Shown: piece by piece, positions 45,118 through 56,680 of the stretch
How positions within the stretch are numbered: the first letter of the stretch is position 1
How the letters are laid out: every line of letters begins with the position of its first letter
DNA from: Polytrichum commune
Lineage: Eukaryota > Streptophyta > Polytrichopsida > Polytrichales > Polytrichaceae
DNA length: 64,000 nucleotides
Direction: 5' to 3'
Assembly (NCBI GenBank): GCA_950295325.1
Contig: OX485807.1
Location: 3,102,501 to 3,166,500, forward strand
Position numbers and translations under genes: made by a program
The notes under the pieces: model-generated
Database searches by the model: none
What the model was told of the DNA's origin: nothing
The model's input: the letters and a program-made list of their open reading frames with translations, nothing else

Positions 45118-46950
45118 TGCCCTTACGAAACCTTACGAAACGGGGGGGGTGGGGGGGGGCGGTGGGGGGGAGAGGACCTTCTTATTATTTTTATTAATAA
45201 GAACACGGGGCTAACTATCAAATGGCGAAGTTGCGAGCTTCCCAGATGTAAATCTTCACAAACCCAGACATAGGCGATGACAGCCTGCAGAGGCAACCAG
45301 AAGGGTAATTGTTTTGGTAGGTTTCTTCTGTCTGACTTCTGGTGGTGTCGTCACACCTCGCAACAACAACAAAACTGTTGTAAACTCCTCCTCAGTTCAT
45401 CATCAGCAATCAGAGAGAGAGAGAGTCCGCCCTTGTCACAGGATTACAACCACAATATGTTCAGGGGAGAAAGCCTTCAGAAGCTCCCCCTCCCACCTTT
45501 CTCCCCACCAGCAGCAGGTCGAGAATGCATGCCTCCTTACGAACTTGGAGAGCCTCCTTTCGGTTTTGGTGCCGATATTGCTACTACACAAAGCTGAGCA
45601 TGCACCGAGTGGCTAATTGGTCATGGCACTGAGACGACTTCACGTGACTGGACTCTTTGCCGATCATGACCTTGCAGCATGCCACTGGACACTTCTGTCC
45701 TCCTCGCAGTACGAACGAAAGGCTCTGCTGCAGTGATCGCCCCAGGCACACAGAAAAGTGCGACAGCAATCAAGAGAGAAGACAAATGCACAAGACCAGA
45801 GGAATTCGACAGCCGGCCTTCTTCAGAGGAACCACCTGAGAGAGAGAGAGAGAAAGAGATACCTATCTGTCTGCAGGTACCACCTGGATTCTGCCTTCCA
45901 CTGCAGCAACAACAATAACTCGGGGAGTTTACTTATATGATGAGGTAAGGTCGGTCGGTCGAGCTTCCTACACCAATCTCTCTGCTTTTGAAAACTCCGA
46001 GTCGTCGACGGAGGCAGATAATTTCTCCTCCTCTCATACCATCGCCATCACCCAGCTCGACCTCAACCCACCAACACATGAGCCGCTTGACATCCTTTCC
46101 CCGCCACACACACAACAGAAAACACAAAGTACACACACCGAAGAGACTTCCTTTCTTCCTGCAGCATCGGCAACAAGGAGTACTCTCACTGTAAGCCTCT
46201 CTCCTGGTCACACCGTCGCCACTCCCACACGCTTCCCTCGTTCCTTCCTTCCAAGTTTACCCACTTCCTGCAAGCACACTGCAGCAGCAACAACAAAAAC
46301 CTGCTGCAACTAATTCAGAAGCTCCGGGACGACGAGCCTCAATGGAATGATCAGCTACCTTGACTTAGCTCCAACTTTAGACGAAGCAAAGTTCTAACAA
46401 CAACTATCATGACCAGCCTCCTATTACTGTCCAGATACCTACTAGGCTCTTCCTCTCACTCGACTCTCTCGACTCTTGACTCTCTCTCTCGCTCTCGCTC
46501 ACAACTCATCATCAGCAGCTGCAGCAAGGACGACAACACACATGCGCTTGAATGAGGCTCGTCCAGATTTGTGAGGAGGGTGGCCGTAGGCAAACTGAAG
46601 GAGGAGGAGGAGGAGGAGGAGGGGAAGAAGAAGATCCAAGCTCTGTGAGTAAAACTGGGGATGAAGAAGAAGGCTCTCCCCAGCAAATCGGCAGCAAAAC
46701 CCGAACACTCGTCACACACAAACATCCAGCAGCTTGAACCAATTCCTCCGGAACACAGTAAAAAACCCGATTTTTTGGGTCTAATTGCGGCAGATACTGA
46801 CTTGAATTGAACGAACTGATGAGCTGAGTAGAAATTCAACTTTACCCATCGATCGAAGTTCCCCCAAAGCCCACTTTTTTTGTGGAGTAGGTACCATTGT
46901 ACAGCTTCTCGGGGGTGGATCGTATAGCCGTGGTGTGTATATATACGGTG
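45118..46950 (-). promoter_or_regulatory. GRAS upstream region and probable leader
   Basis: On the minus strand this leads into the GRAS start. It contains a G/C homopolymer block next to the ATG (45141-45170), GA/CT tracts (45415-45426, 45839-45860, 46470-46500), a GAG tract (46601-46630) and a TATA-like TATATATAC at about 46936-46944. If that TATA were used, the leader would be about 1.8 kb with several upstream start codons, so either the leader is spliced or a closer start is used. Long CT-rich leaders are common for plant transcription factors. Confidence 0.35.
45141..45170. repeat. Long G runs next to the GRAS start codon
   Basis: The plus strand has four blocks of consecutive G (about 8, 9, 2 and 7) separated by single bases, beginning 24 bases from the start codon. 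On the mRNA this is a C-rich tract. Two copies of CTTACGAAAC lie between it and the ATG. Confidence 0.9.
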
Positions 46951-47159
46951 GTATGAGTACAGGAAGGTAAAGGGAAGGAGGGGGGGAGCAGGGCGACCCG
47001 GGATTTCAGGCCCGGGCTTTCAGAGGGTCAGTCCTATTCCTGTGCTCATAATGTGTCAGAATCTCAGCTTCTGACCCCCCCCCCCCTCCCTTCAGGTTGC
47101 CCCTCTGACTCCTCCCAACCCCCCACTTTTGGGTTTTCTTAATCTAATATTCCGCCTTA

Positions 47160-47658
47160 GGGCCACTTCACACACGAGACTGAGAGCCCGTGACCACTAC
47201 ACTCCAAGCACTCTCATTGGTGGAAAAGGCGGAGCCGGTCCAAGTTCGCGTCACACTATGCTTGAGGGACCAACGGAGTATGTGAATGCAAGATGCATGT
47301 CAAGTCTACATGGATTCCTACATGGTATCGAATGGATCATGTTTTATGGGTACTTGGATTATTTTCAAAAACCACCTCTTGGAGGTAGGCCTAACACAAA
47401 ACCGGGAGACAATGGCATTCCGAATGCTCACAACCGTTGATTTATTCTATTTTATCATGTGTGAGGACCCGCATGAATAGAAATTCATTGACTTAGCAGT
47501 TGGTTGAGGGACCGGTCTCATATGACTTCACAGTACACTTGAGGGTTTGTGATCACACTACATGATTTTGGAGTTGTGTTGGGACAGCCTTTGGACACTT
47601 TCTTTTGGGCTCTCACAATTTCATGGTCACGGCTCTTGGCTCGTGTGTAAAGTGACCC
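47160..47658. mobile_element. MITE, PIF/Harbinger-like, TTA target duplication
   Basis: The left end begins GGGCCACTTCACACACGAG and the right end, on the other strand, GGGTCACTTTACACACGAG; both continue to a GAGCC.GTGACCA block about 35 bases in. TTA flanks both ends (47157-47159, 47659-47661). Length 499 bp, no coding frame of its own. Confidence 0.8.
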
Positions 47659-47661
47659 TTA

Positions 47662-50590
47662 GCCTTGCCAACTCCATGATCCAATTAATTAAAATAAACC
47701 CGAGTTTCCAAATACCACGAGCATAATCCACCCCAGCAACCAATTTCTCCTCACTTTAAAACGACGCGACATTTTTATCTAGTTTGAGGAATCTTGCCTG
47801 CCTTTGAAGCACGGTGTTGTGATGACCCATCTCGGGATGATAACTGACCAAGAGATAACGTCACCCTCCTCCTTCCGTGCCAGCTAGGATGCCACATCAA
47901 TAATTTACAGGTAGTTAATAATGCCATTTCGTTCAAAACGAAGAAAAAAGAAAAGGATGGACTTAGGGTGGCCGAAGAAGCATTTTAAGTTCTAAAGATG
48001 CTTGTGGGTTCAATACTAAAGCCGGGGATATCACACCATATGTTCCGTGCAGGTGTCACTCACTTGGCACTTACCTACAACCTTGTTTAACGCTAGAACT
48101 ACTTGCACTTTCGGCTCACAAAACTTTTTAAAATCTATGCAGAGTTGGGCCCGTGTTTTTCATATGCAATAGCGTTTCTTGGGGTTACGTAGGTAGGCCT
48201 TCTAATTGGGCAGCCCTCCGGACCACATCATCCATATTATGTGTACGTTGTTAGAGTCGTGTGAGAGATTAGACCAACGGGATCAAGATCACAAGCACCT
48301 TAGTAACTTAATTTATGCTTAATGTGCAAATCATACTTATGTTGGTTATGTTTTTACACTTTAGTACACTAAAGTATATGATGCCAAATCCATCACATAA
48401 TATTAGTCGGTATCATGGTTCAGATTCAGCCTTTAAAAATATCCAAAATTTCCTTACCCTCCGCACAACTTGAGATTAAGCTAACACTGTTTGTTTTTCT
48501 CACTATGTTCATTATACTCTCAACATCTTCGCGGCAAGGCTACTGGCCCACCCAACTCCCTAGCTATGTTGGGTAAGGTTATGCACTTTAAGCGTTGACC
48601 CTCTATACTATTATTATATTAAAGATGTTATGAATGGTCCGCATCAGCCATTGTCAAGGGATTATGATGCACTAAAGTTGTTTCATTTGAATTTTGTGTG
48701 CAAAAATTAGAAGGGTTCAAAGTTCTACTAGTAGATGATTCGAAACCAATTTATATACAAGTTTGATGTTAAGATGTTGGACATTCTCATAATCCATACA
48801 TGCTCGTTGTGCATGGTTGTAGGATGTTGATTTTGGGTGGGCCAACTATTGAATAGCACCATCTACCTTACACAAATACGTGTAATTACTATGACACGTG
48901 GTGCTAGCAAAAGAAACATTCATTGCTAAGACTAAGTCCACAGTATCAAAAGATAGTTGTAAATTTTGAAGACATTTAGGCTCATTTCTTATTGGGCAAC
49001 CAACATTTATATTCTTAATACTATGTAAAGATCATGTATATTTGGAGTCAGCTAGGGCTCGTGGTGTCTAAGTAAACTCATTCATTGCAAAGGTGAAAAC
49101 GTAGTCAAGTATATTATAACCTATAAATATATATTTCTAGATCATTCGACTCTAGAAATATAAAGACCCCAAATTAGTCCAGTGGTATCAAATTGAAATG
49201 AATTGGCCCTCAATCTTGTAAGGATTTTTTTCCCACTGAAACCCCTTCATCCACGATGGAAGAGTGTACACCATGAATCCCAAGCCTTTGGAATCTACTA
49301 TAGTCTACATTAGGTATGCTACTATGCATACATACGTGTGAAGGGAAACTCTTGAACACCCATTATATTGCACACATATAGGAATTCCAAGTAACAGGCA
49401 AGTCACAAGAACACTCAGGAGTGACACATATGTGATCATTCAAATTCCCCTTGTTATCTGAACTGTCTCATAGGTATTTTGGATATGTACCTTTCTGGAC
49501 ATTTCTTTTACTCTCCCATAAGCCTTTTGGCAGTTCCCGGACTTTTAGATAAATGTCATAATATTTCAACTGGAATTGCAATAGGGGAACATGTTAATCT
49601 AAACCCACACGACCATGTGTCCACTTCTCTACACTAATTAATGTATGTAGTGCCACACACTCCCTATATATAGCACTGCAGGTTATATTACTACCCAATC
49701 AACCTCATTTTGCGCATGATTTTCAGCGCACGTGGAACTACAAATCCTTGAAGTTTGTCATTGAAACTCATTGATCAAAGGTCGCCCTTCCTGAGTACAA
49801 ATCCCTCCAGACCGACCCAAATCAATTTAGGGCAGAAAAAAAGGCCTAATTGCACCCGAAAAAATCGGTTGTCATGGAAGTAATCTGTTCTAAGAAATGT
49901 TAAGGGTCAAGTGGAGCTCGCCAAACGTTCACTTAGTGCTATCGTGCACTCACACATTTGTTGTATGTCATTGAATATTTATCATCCTGCCATATGAGAG
50001 CAGTAGGGTTTTGTTTGATCTCGAAATCCATAATATTGCTCTGCATCAAGTTGTCGCACCATGAGGCCAAGAATTTTGCGAGTATAATGCTCTTTTTATG
50101 TTAGGCTTTCCTTATAAAAATGAACAATACTCAACATAAGCATTGTTTAAACGACAAAATGAGAATTTTTCATGCTTGCCTTACTGGAGATGGAATGTCA
50201 TATTATTATACTATTTGAATAGAGTCGTTGTCGAAGGCTCACATGTATTCACACATATGCTTGTTGGGTCTACGTCACGCCATGTCATCAATAACCGATC
50301 ATTATACCCGGCCGTATTGAGTAAATAGCAATCATATATTTACAAGGGCTAACAACCTCACTAAATGCTCCCCTTTTAGAAAGGGAGTTGTGCTGAGATT
50401 GAGTAATGTTATGTCACAACCCTCCATTTCACCAAATTTTGTATGTGAACGATGAAACGACTACATCTAAGAATTGGTGGTCGCTTTCACTCACATGCCA
50501 TTAATACATGACTCTTCATCAACCATCTCAACTTTGTTTCTAAAGTTGAACAATATAATATAAAGAAGAATAGGCATTTTTAGAGATGAA
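47662..50590. other. AT-rich non-genic region
   Basis: No gene, RNA or structured repeat was recognised in these three kilobases. Open frames are under about 65 codons. Confidence 0.5.
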
Positions 50591-50761
50591 AAAACACCAG
50601 CTGACTCGGTGGTTGACTGCACCCCTAACCTGAGGGTTGGGGCAAACCAACCCGTACACTGGTTTCTTGGAGGCAAGGGTTTAGGCATCCAACAAGGAAC
50701 AAGTGTATGGGTCGGTTCGCCCAAATCACCCCTAGCCTGAGTCCCCTACAGTACAAACAAT

Positions 50762-51025
50762 TTGCATTCACCCAAAACATAATGGCTCACCCAATGAACG
50801 GGGAGAACCGACCGCTAATTACAGATGAACCGATTGAGTTTGAGAACCAATCGGTTAAAATTGAAGACTTCAAGAAAGTTACTAATCATTTAAGAAGAAT
50901 CTATAGAATATACCTCAAATTAGTAAAGAAAACCGAAAGATCACACAACATGTAACCGGTTGGACTTGGAAACACAGGGATTTTGACCGATTATAAGTTA
51001 GATGCCCAAAAACCTCCCCGGCTGC
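50762..51025 (+). repeat. Interspersed repeat family B, copy 2
   Basis: This is the best preserved copy, running from CAATGAACGGGGAGAACCGA through ACAGATGAACCGATTGAG, GAATATACCTCAAATTAGTA, CAACATGTAACCGGTTGGAC and GATGCCCAAAAACCTCCCCG. Copies: 9346-9556, 54432-54870, 62895-63125 (inverted). Confidence 0.6.
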
Positions 51026-51254
51026 TTGTACAAAATTGCGAAATAACAAAGTCGAGGAAGTACTGAAACATGAAATACGGGCAGTGGCATTTAAGACACG
51101 AATGTTGAATTTGGCAGATTGATTTCTGGGGACTCGACCAACTTGCATGCAAGCCCTGCAAATAAGTTAAAGCCAAGAACAACGCCCTTCTAATAAGTAG
51201 TTTTTGAAATGTTGAGGCTCACTAACTTAAAGCTGTAACTTAGCACAGTGGCCC

Positions 51255-52380
51255 CAGTGCATTTGTCGCACATCCCGAGACTGCTGCTGTCACGGGGGTG
51301 GATCCAAAAAGTTGGAGCTTATTAACTTAGTGCCCCTTTTCCTTTCCCCTTACACAGATTGGGAGCTCGAGGAAAGGGAGCACTCTCATTGGTGGAATGG
51401 AGCCTCTTGCGCATGCTTGTTCAGTCAAGTTCATTTAACTATAATTACTCAAGTCTTCACTTGGAGACCTTGGGCTTTTTGTGGTGCTAAGCCTTGCAAT
51501 GTTTACACGGTGTCTCAAAGGATTCCATGTGTAACGTTTATAACATGTTTTCAAACAAAACCTTAAGTAACCTATTTCATGAAGGGTTTAGGAAAATTGG
51601 GAGTTCAAACTCTAGTTTTGCCATCCTAAAAGGGGAGGGAGGGGGGGGGGGGGGGTCATTAGCCCAAGTGCATTGTGTCACATACCTTGAAATTGCCACT
51701 ATCATGGGGGTGGATCCAAAAAGTTGTAGCTTATTAAGCTCTTCTATTTTCCTTAAGAGATTGAGAGCTTGAAGAAAGGAGCCATCTCGTTGGAGGAAAG
51801 GAGCCTCTTACGCATGCTTTGTCACTCAAGCCCATTTTATCATACTCGAGTTTGGAATTGTTATTGGGCTCACAATGCTTACATGGCATCTCAATGGATC
51901 CATTGTTGAATGACTACAACAAGCTTTTGGTCAAAATCTTGAGCAACCCACTGCATGAAGGGTTTAGGAATATCAAAACTTCAAACTCTAATTTTGTCAG
52001 TGGTCACTGGGCCAAGTGCATTGCTTCACACACCCCAAGACTACCAATATTATTGGGCCAATACAAAAGTTGTAACTTACTAGCCCCCCCCCCTTCCTCT
52101 TCCAACTCTTAGAGAGGTCAAGAGCTCAAAGAAAGGATATGTGTCATTGCCAGAAAGGAGCCTCCTATGCATTGCATGTTTACTCAAGTTCACTTTTTAC
52201 TTGAGCCTTCAAATTGAATGCTTGGACAATGCTTACATGATGTCTTGATGGATCCAAAATGGAACAACTACAACAAGGCTTTTGATCATAATCTTAAGCA
52301 ACCTAGGTCATGAAGGGTTTAGAAAAGTTGAGAATTTGAACTCTCGTTTTGTGTGTGTGTCAACCCAATGAGATTTTGTG
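51255..52380 (+). repeat. Three diverged tandem copies of a unit of about 370-400 bp
   Basis: Copies start near 51255, 51660 and 52010. Each has, in order, CCCAAGTGCATT-type start, CACAT.CC..GA, GGGGGTGGATCCAAAAAGTTG / CAATACAAAAGTTGTAACTT, a CTTATTAACTTA block, GAG.GAAAGGAG, TGCATGCTTTGT / GCATGCTTGTTCA, CTCAAG..CATTT, AATGCTTACATGGCATCTCA, GGATCCAT and GAAGGGTTTAGGAA. Long G and C homopolymers sit at two unit borders. Confidence 0.75.
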
Positions 52381-53079
52381 TGTCAAATTTCTCAGCTCTC
52401 ATGGCCTCTTTTGGTGGGGTTGGCTTTGGTGGTCATAATTAACTCCTTTGCCATTGAATTCCTTTCAATCTGTACCAACCAACCCAATTATTTAAAAAAT
52501 AAAATAAAAAATGATTGGCCTTGCATTCACTTTCAAGCATGGCCATTTTGCACTTGCTCAAAATATTGAGAGTTGTCGAGAGGATTGGTGAAGCTCTATT
52601 AAGTTTTGAGCTTTGGATGAAGCTTGTCATTCCCAAGTACATGAATCGTAAGTTCAAGCTCTAAATTAGAAAATTTGTGTAAGGGGGCATGAAGTAGTTC
52701 ATGATTTTGATGAAGAGCTTTGCAATATATACCATGAGCTTGTTGCAATCTTTCCATGTCGGATCTATCAAGACGCAATACAAGCATTGTAAGCTTTTAA
52801 AACATTCAAGCTCCGAAGTTGGCAACTCAAGTGTAAAGTGGACTTGAGTGAACAAGAGAACATAAGGCTCATTCTTTTCTTTGAGCTCTCAACCTCTCTA
52901 GCATAAAAAGGGGCTCATGATGGGTAAGTATTACAGTTCAAGATTAAATATTAAGCTCTTACAGTGAAGAATCCAATCGGTTAAGAGTCAAATTTTGGAT
53001 CCAAGGAGTTTACCCCCAAGCTTTTGAGTTTGAAAATATGACCCCCAAGAAAATGTGGAAATAAAATTGGCACTACTTT

Positions 53080-53540
53080 CCCGTCATATGTTGTTGGTCC
53101 TGACTCAAGAAAAATAATCCATTTAATTTGAGAAACCAAACTTCAAGCTTGGATTCAATCTTGAGTCCAAAAGTAGGGTCCATTGAAATTGTTTTTGCCC
53201 CTAAGTTTCTTGGACTCATACCCTCATGTACACCCCACCCTAAGGGCGGCCTTATTTTTGGATTTTGGGTCCAATACACTCAATGGGGTCTAAAACACCT
53301 TCCTTTCGCACTCAAAACTGATTTCTTAAACTAGGAGTATTTTCATGGTTGAAGACTACCCATGACTTACGGAAACATAATAACATATTAGTGCCACTTC
53401 ATTCTTACATACTTTAAACTTAAACCTTAGTGTAAACTACCATGGGTTCCAAATTTTGCTCTTGACCCGGATAAGATTATTCGTTTTAAGAGTTTATGTA
53501 GTCATGGACCCTAATGTAAACCCACCATGATGGTTGCTTT
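53080..53540. repeat. Two facing halves of the inverted-repeat element found in GH2 intron 9
   Basis: Bases 53080-53240 match the left half of the element at 21975-22300 in inverted orientation; 53390-53530 match its right half in direct orientation (GTTCCAAATTTTGCTCTTGA, GATTAT, CTAATGTAAACCCACC). This is either two truncated copies or one rearranged copy. Confidence 0.5.
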
Positions 53541-54016
53541 ACACAGATACCAAAAGCCGTGACCATGAAAGTCTAAGGGCCCTTTAAAGTCATCCAAATG
53601 TTGTGCCGTGGAAAGTAAAAATCCAATGTTGCAATTGGTGGGTCCTCAAGCTTAGTGTGAAGTGAAAGTGGGCCATGTTGAGGGACCACGACTTATTTTA
53701 TGGACAATCCAAACTAGTTGGTAGTCCGAGACCCCACCATGACAATTGCTTGCCATGGCCCCTAGTTCTATGTTAGACCCGCCTCTTTTTGATGGACCTA
53801 CCACAATATTTGGTAGACCATGAAATGACCTGCTTGGTGCCATATAGGACGCCATGTAGATGATTCATCCAATTGCATTTCTTTGGTCCCTGAGGCCCTC
53901 AAAGTCTAGTGTAAAGTAAACTTGGACCATCTTTGGCTTTTCAACCAATCATATACTTGTATGTCACAAGTCGGGGGCCCACAACCTCTCTAGTGTAAAT
54001 TTAAGTGACCTTCATA

Positions 54017-54325
54017 TAAGGTAGGAGCACCTTAAACCGAGTTAAGGTATTTGGCGTGCGTGTGGAAGCCATATGAACCAAAACAATTTTTTTCCTAGGT
54101 AGGTAAAAAGAGACGATGTAACTTGCAAGTTTTTTTCTCCCCCCCCCCCCCCCTACTTTGACATAAATACAAAAAAATTAAGTGAGAATTGTGTTGGCAT
54201 CCAAAACCATTAGGGGTGCCCGATGTTCACATGGTGAACATCCTCAAAATCAACATGTACTTATTATGAAAGATTTTGAGGGTGTTGGTTTGGGTGATGT
54301 CTTGGTTTAAGGTGCTCCTACCTTA
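54017..54325. mobile_element. MITE with a 22-bp perfect terminal inverted repeat
   Basis: The left end TAAGGTAGGAGCACCTTAAA, continuing CC, is repeated exactly inverted at the right end (54304-54325). Length 309 bp. A 15-base C run lies inside (54139-54153). The target duplication is unclear because TAA/TTA can belong to the inverted repeat. It has no coding capacity. Confidence 0.75.
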
Positions 54326-54400
54326 CAAGATGCACCCCCATCCCAGCCTTGCCCTACCCTACCCCAATTCACCATTGTCTATAATCAAACGATCATCAAC

Positions 54401-54427
54401 AGCTCTCTCTCTCTCTCTCTCTCTCTC
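54401..54427. repeat. CT dinucleotide microsatellite
   Basis: About 13 CT units in intergenic DNA just after the MITE at 54017-54325. Confidence 0.9.
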
Positions 54428-54431
54428 AACA

Positions 54432-54870
54432 ATTCAATGAACAAGGAGAACCAACCACTACACTAGCTATTGTAGGTAGTGTCACTTACTATTTGAAATA
54501 ATGCGATGTTATATCTATTTATTGTGTACCTCAACCGACAGATGTCAAATTGGTCGTTTGGACATTACAAAACATCAACAACTTCACTTCATAAAAAAAT
54601 AACATTGGTAGTAAAAACATATAGCAATGTGTAACTCGAGAATTCAAGAAACTACGGGTTGAGTTGGGCAAACAAGCGGTTGAAGTTGAAGGCTTCACGA
54701 AAACCACCGATTGTTTTCGAGGGACGTAGAGAACATGCCTCAAACCCATAAAGGACCCGAAAAGGTGTCGACATGTATGATAAGCAAGCAAGCAAGCAAC
54801 CAGCCAGTTGGGCTTGGAAACACTCGGATCTCGACCGAGTGTGGCCCGAAATCACGTCCCGGGACAAGTG
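54432..54870 (+). repeat. Interspersed repeat family B, copy 3 (expanded)
   Basis: It shows the same block order as copy 2 but is longer and more diverged: CAATGAACAAGGAGAACCAA at the start, GGGTTGAGTTGGGCAAACAA, CCTCAAACCCATAAAGGACC, CCAGTTGGGCTTGGAAACAC and TCTCGACCGAGTG near the end. A (AAGC)n run is inside it. Confidence 0.45.
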
Positions 54871-55159
54871 TCACAGGTCCTCCAAAATGTTCCCAAAACC
54901 AATACCCCACCCCACCCCACCCCCAACACACAGAACGGCATGGAGGCAGCAGCAGCAGCAGCAACAGGGGCCAACATTTACTCCCATGGCGGCAGCCTTG
55001 CACATAATATAAGGCTCCTCAGTGTGTAAGTTAGTGGTACTTGGGGCCGGTCTGCCTGCCTGCTCGCTCACTCGCTTGCTTGCTTGCTTTTAATCATTAA
55101 CTTACTCATAAAGAACGGGACTCCTCTCCTGCTGCCTGGAGGGAGGCCGGGAGTGTCAC

Positions 55160-55199
55160 TGCATATATATATATATATGTATATCTATCTATATAGATA
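55160..55199. repeat. AT/TATC microsatellite
   Basis: TA repeats followed by TATC/TATA words. Downstream, a GA run lies at about 55256-55270. Confidence 0.9.
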
Positions 55200-55316
55200 T
55201 GGTGATTGCCACAGCTGCGTATATGACATATATCACAGCTCATGATTTGGGGAGGGAGAGAGAGAGAGAGGAGGGAATTGATTGTATACAAGTGTACCTC
55301 TCATTCATCTACCATA

Positions 55317-56125
55317 AATTCCCTGCAATAACGTACGTCTCGGAGGTTGATTTGACACCGGAATTGGTTTTAAAGACCCCGAAGTTGTCTACTCAAGGTC
55401 GTGTGATATGAATCGGGCAGCAAACTCGTAGGGGTTCGAGCTTTTATGTTGGATGGATGGGAGGTGTGTTTGTATGTGATAATCTTCTCTCTCCTCGTGG
55501 TTTGTAAGTTGTAAGTGTCAAGTACTCACTCAGCTCGTGCTCATCTAACGTAAATTCCTTGCAATAATGTACGTCTCGGAGGTTGATTTGACTCCAAAGT
55601 CGGTTTTAAAGACCCCGAAGCAGTCTACTCAAGGTCATGTGATACAAATCGGCAGCAAACTCGTAGGGGTTTAAGGCTTTTATGTTGGGTGGATGAGAGG
55701 TATGTTTGTATGTGATATTCTCCTCTCTCTTCGTGGTTTGTAACTTGTAAGTGTCAAGTATTCATTCAGCTCATGCTCATCTAACATTAAAGACATGTAA
55801 TAACTTGCATCTCGGAGGTTGATTTGACACTGGAATTGGTTTTAAAGACCCCGAAGTAGTCTACTCGAGGTCATGTGATATGAATCAACAGCAGACTCAT
55901 AGGGGGTTCGAGCTTTTATGTTGGATGGATGAGAGGAACATGTGTATCTGATAATCCCTTCTCTCCCCATGGTTTGTAACTTACAAGTGTCAAGTGCTCA
56001 CTCAGCTCGCGCTCATCTTACATATAAATAAAAATTAAAAAATTAAAACCCTGCAATAACATGCATCTCGGAGGTTGATTTGACACCGGAATCGGTTTTA
56101 AAGACCCCGAAGTAGTCTACTCGAG
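55317..56125 (+). repeat. 236-bp tandem repeat array, 3.3 copies
   Basis: The anchor TCTCGGAGGTTGATTTGAC starts at 55338, 55574, 55810 and 56066, giving spacings 236, 236 and 256. Each unit also has TTTTAAAGACCCCGAAG, AGTCTACTC, AGCTTTTATGTTGG.TGGATG, GTGGTTTGTAA, GTCAAGT and CTCAGCTC.TGCTCATCT. The last interval is longer because of an A/T-rich insert near 56022-56048. The fourth copy stops after GTCTACTCGA. This has the size of a plant satellite monomer but a short array. Confidence 0.93.
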
Positions 56126-56179
56126 TATATATTTGTGTGGTATTAGGGCAAGTTTCCTTGTTAAGAACAATGATCAAAA

Positions 56180-56680
56180 TGACAAGTGTTATGATGAGAT
56201 TGGACTATGTGCACATACTATGATTAGGATTCTAGGTTCAACATTGAACCTAAATGAGTGGGTCTACATGACTTATAAAGAAAAAGAGATACTTCACTTT
56301 GATCTCTTAGAACTTTTGAATCTCAATTTGGATTTGAAATTTGAAATGATGAAATCTATGTTATTCATATTTGCTAATGGGAAACAAGGCAATTCCCAAG
56401 CCGATCCATTCTAGGACACAGTTGAGGGACCCATTTGACCATTTAATGAGCATGTCAACTTTCACTTTGACATGCTAAAGGTATTCGTATGAGCTCCAAA
56501 AATGGCGAGGAGAATGGCTACAACCTTGGATTTGCTAATTGTCTTGTACTAATCACGTGTTTTATATCCTAGCAAATGTGAGCTTAAAAAGTGTCCATTT
56601 AAGACCCATCTTCTCGAGTAGCCGATTACGAAGACTTTCAGACCCCATGTTTCGATGCTGAGGTGCTAATAGATTATCGT
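56180..56680 (+). repeat. Interspersed repeat family A, copy 3
   Basis: The longest copy, with CACTTTGATCTCTTAGAACT near its start (shared with copy 1), then GTATGAGCTCCAAAAATGGC, TTGGATTTGCTAA and TCACGTGTTTTATATCCTA (shared with copy 2). An open frame of 93 codons (56133-56414) overlaps it, without recognised domains. Confidence 0.6.

Noticed and set aside
46552-46737. Gly/Glu-rich open frame
   Set aside because: It is produced by a GGA/GAG microsatellite in the GRAS upstream region; no conserved content.
55317-56125. CRISPR-like array
   Set aside because: The repeat is a whole 236-bp tandem unit without short repeats and unique spacers, and the DNA is plant nuclear.
56133-56414. A 93-codon open frame as a small gene
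   Set aside because: It overlaps repeat family A, and the related copies at 8.7 and 30.2 kb do not keep the frame.
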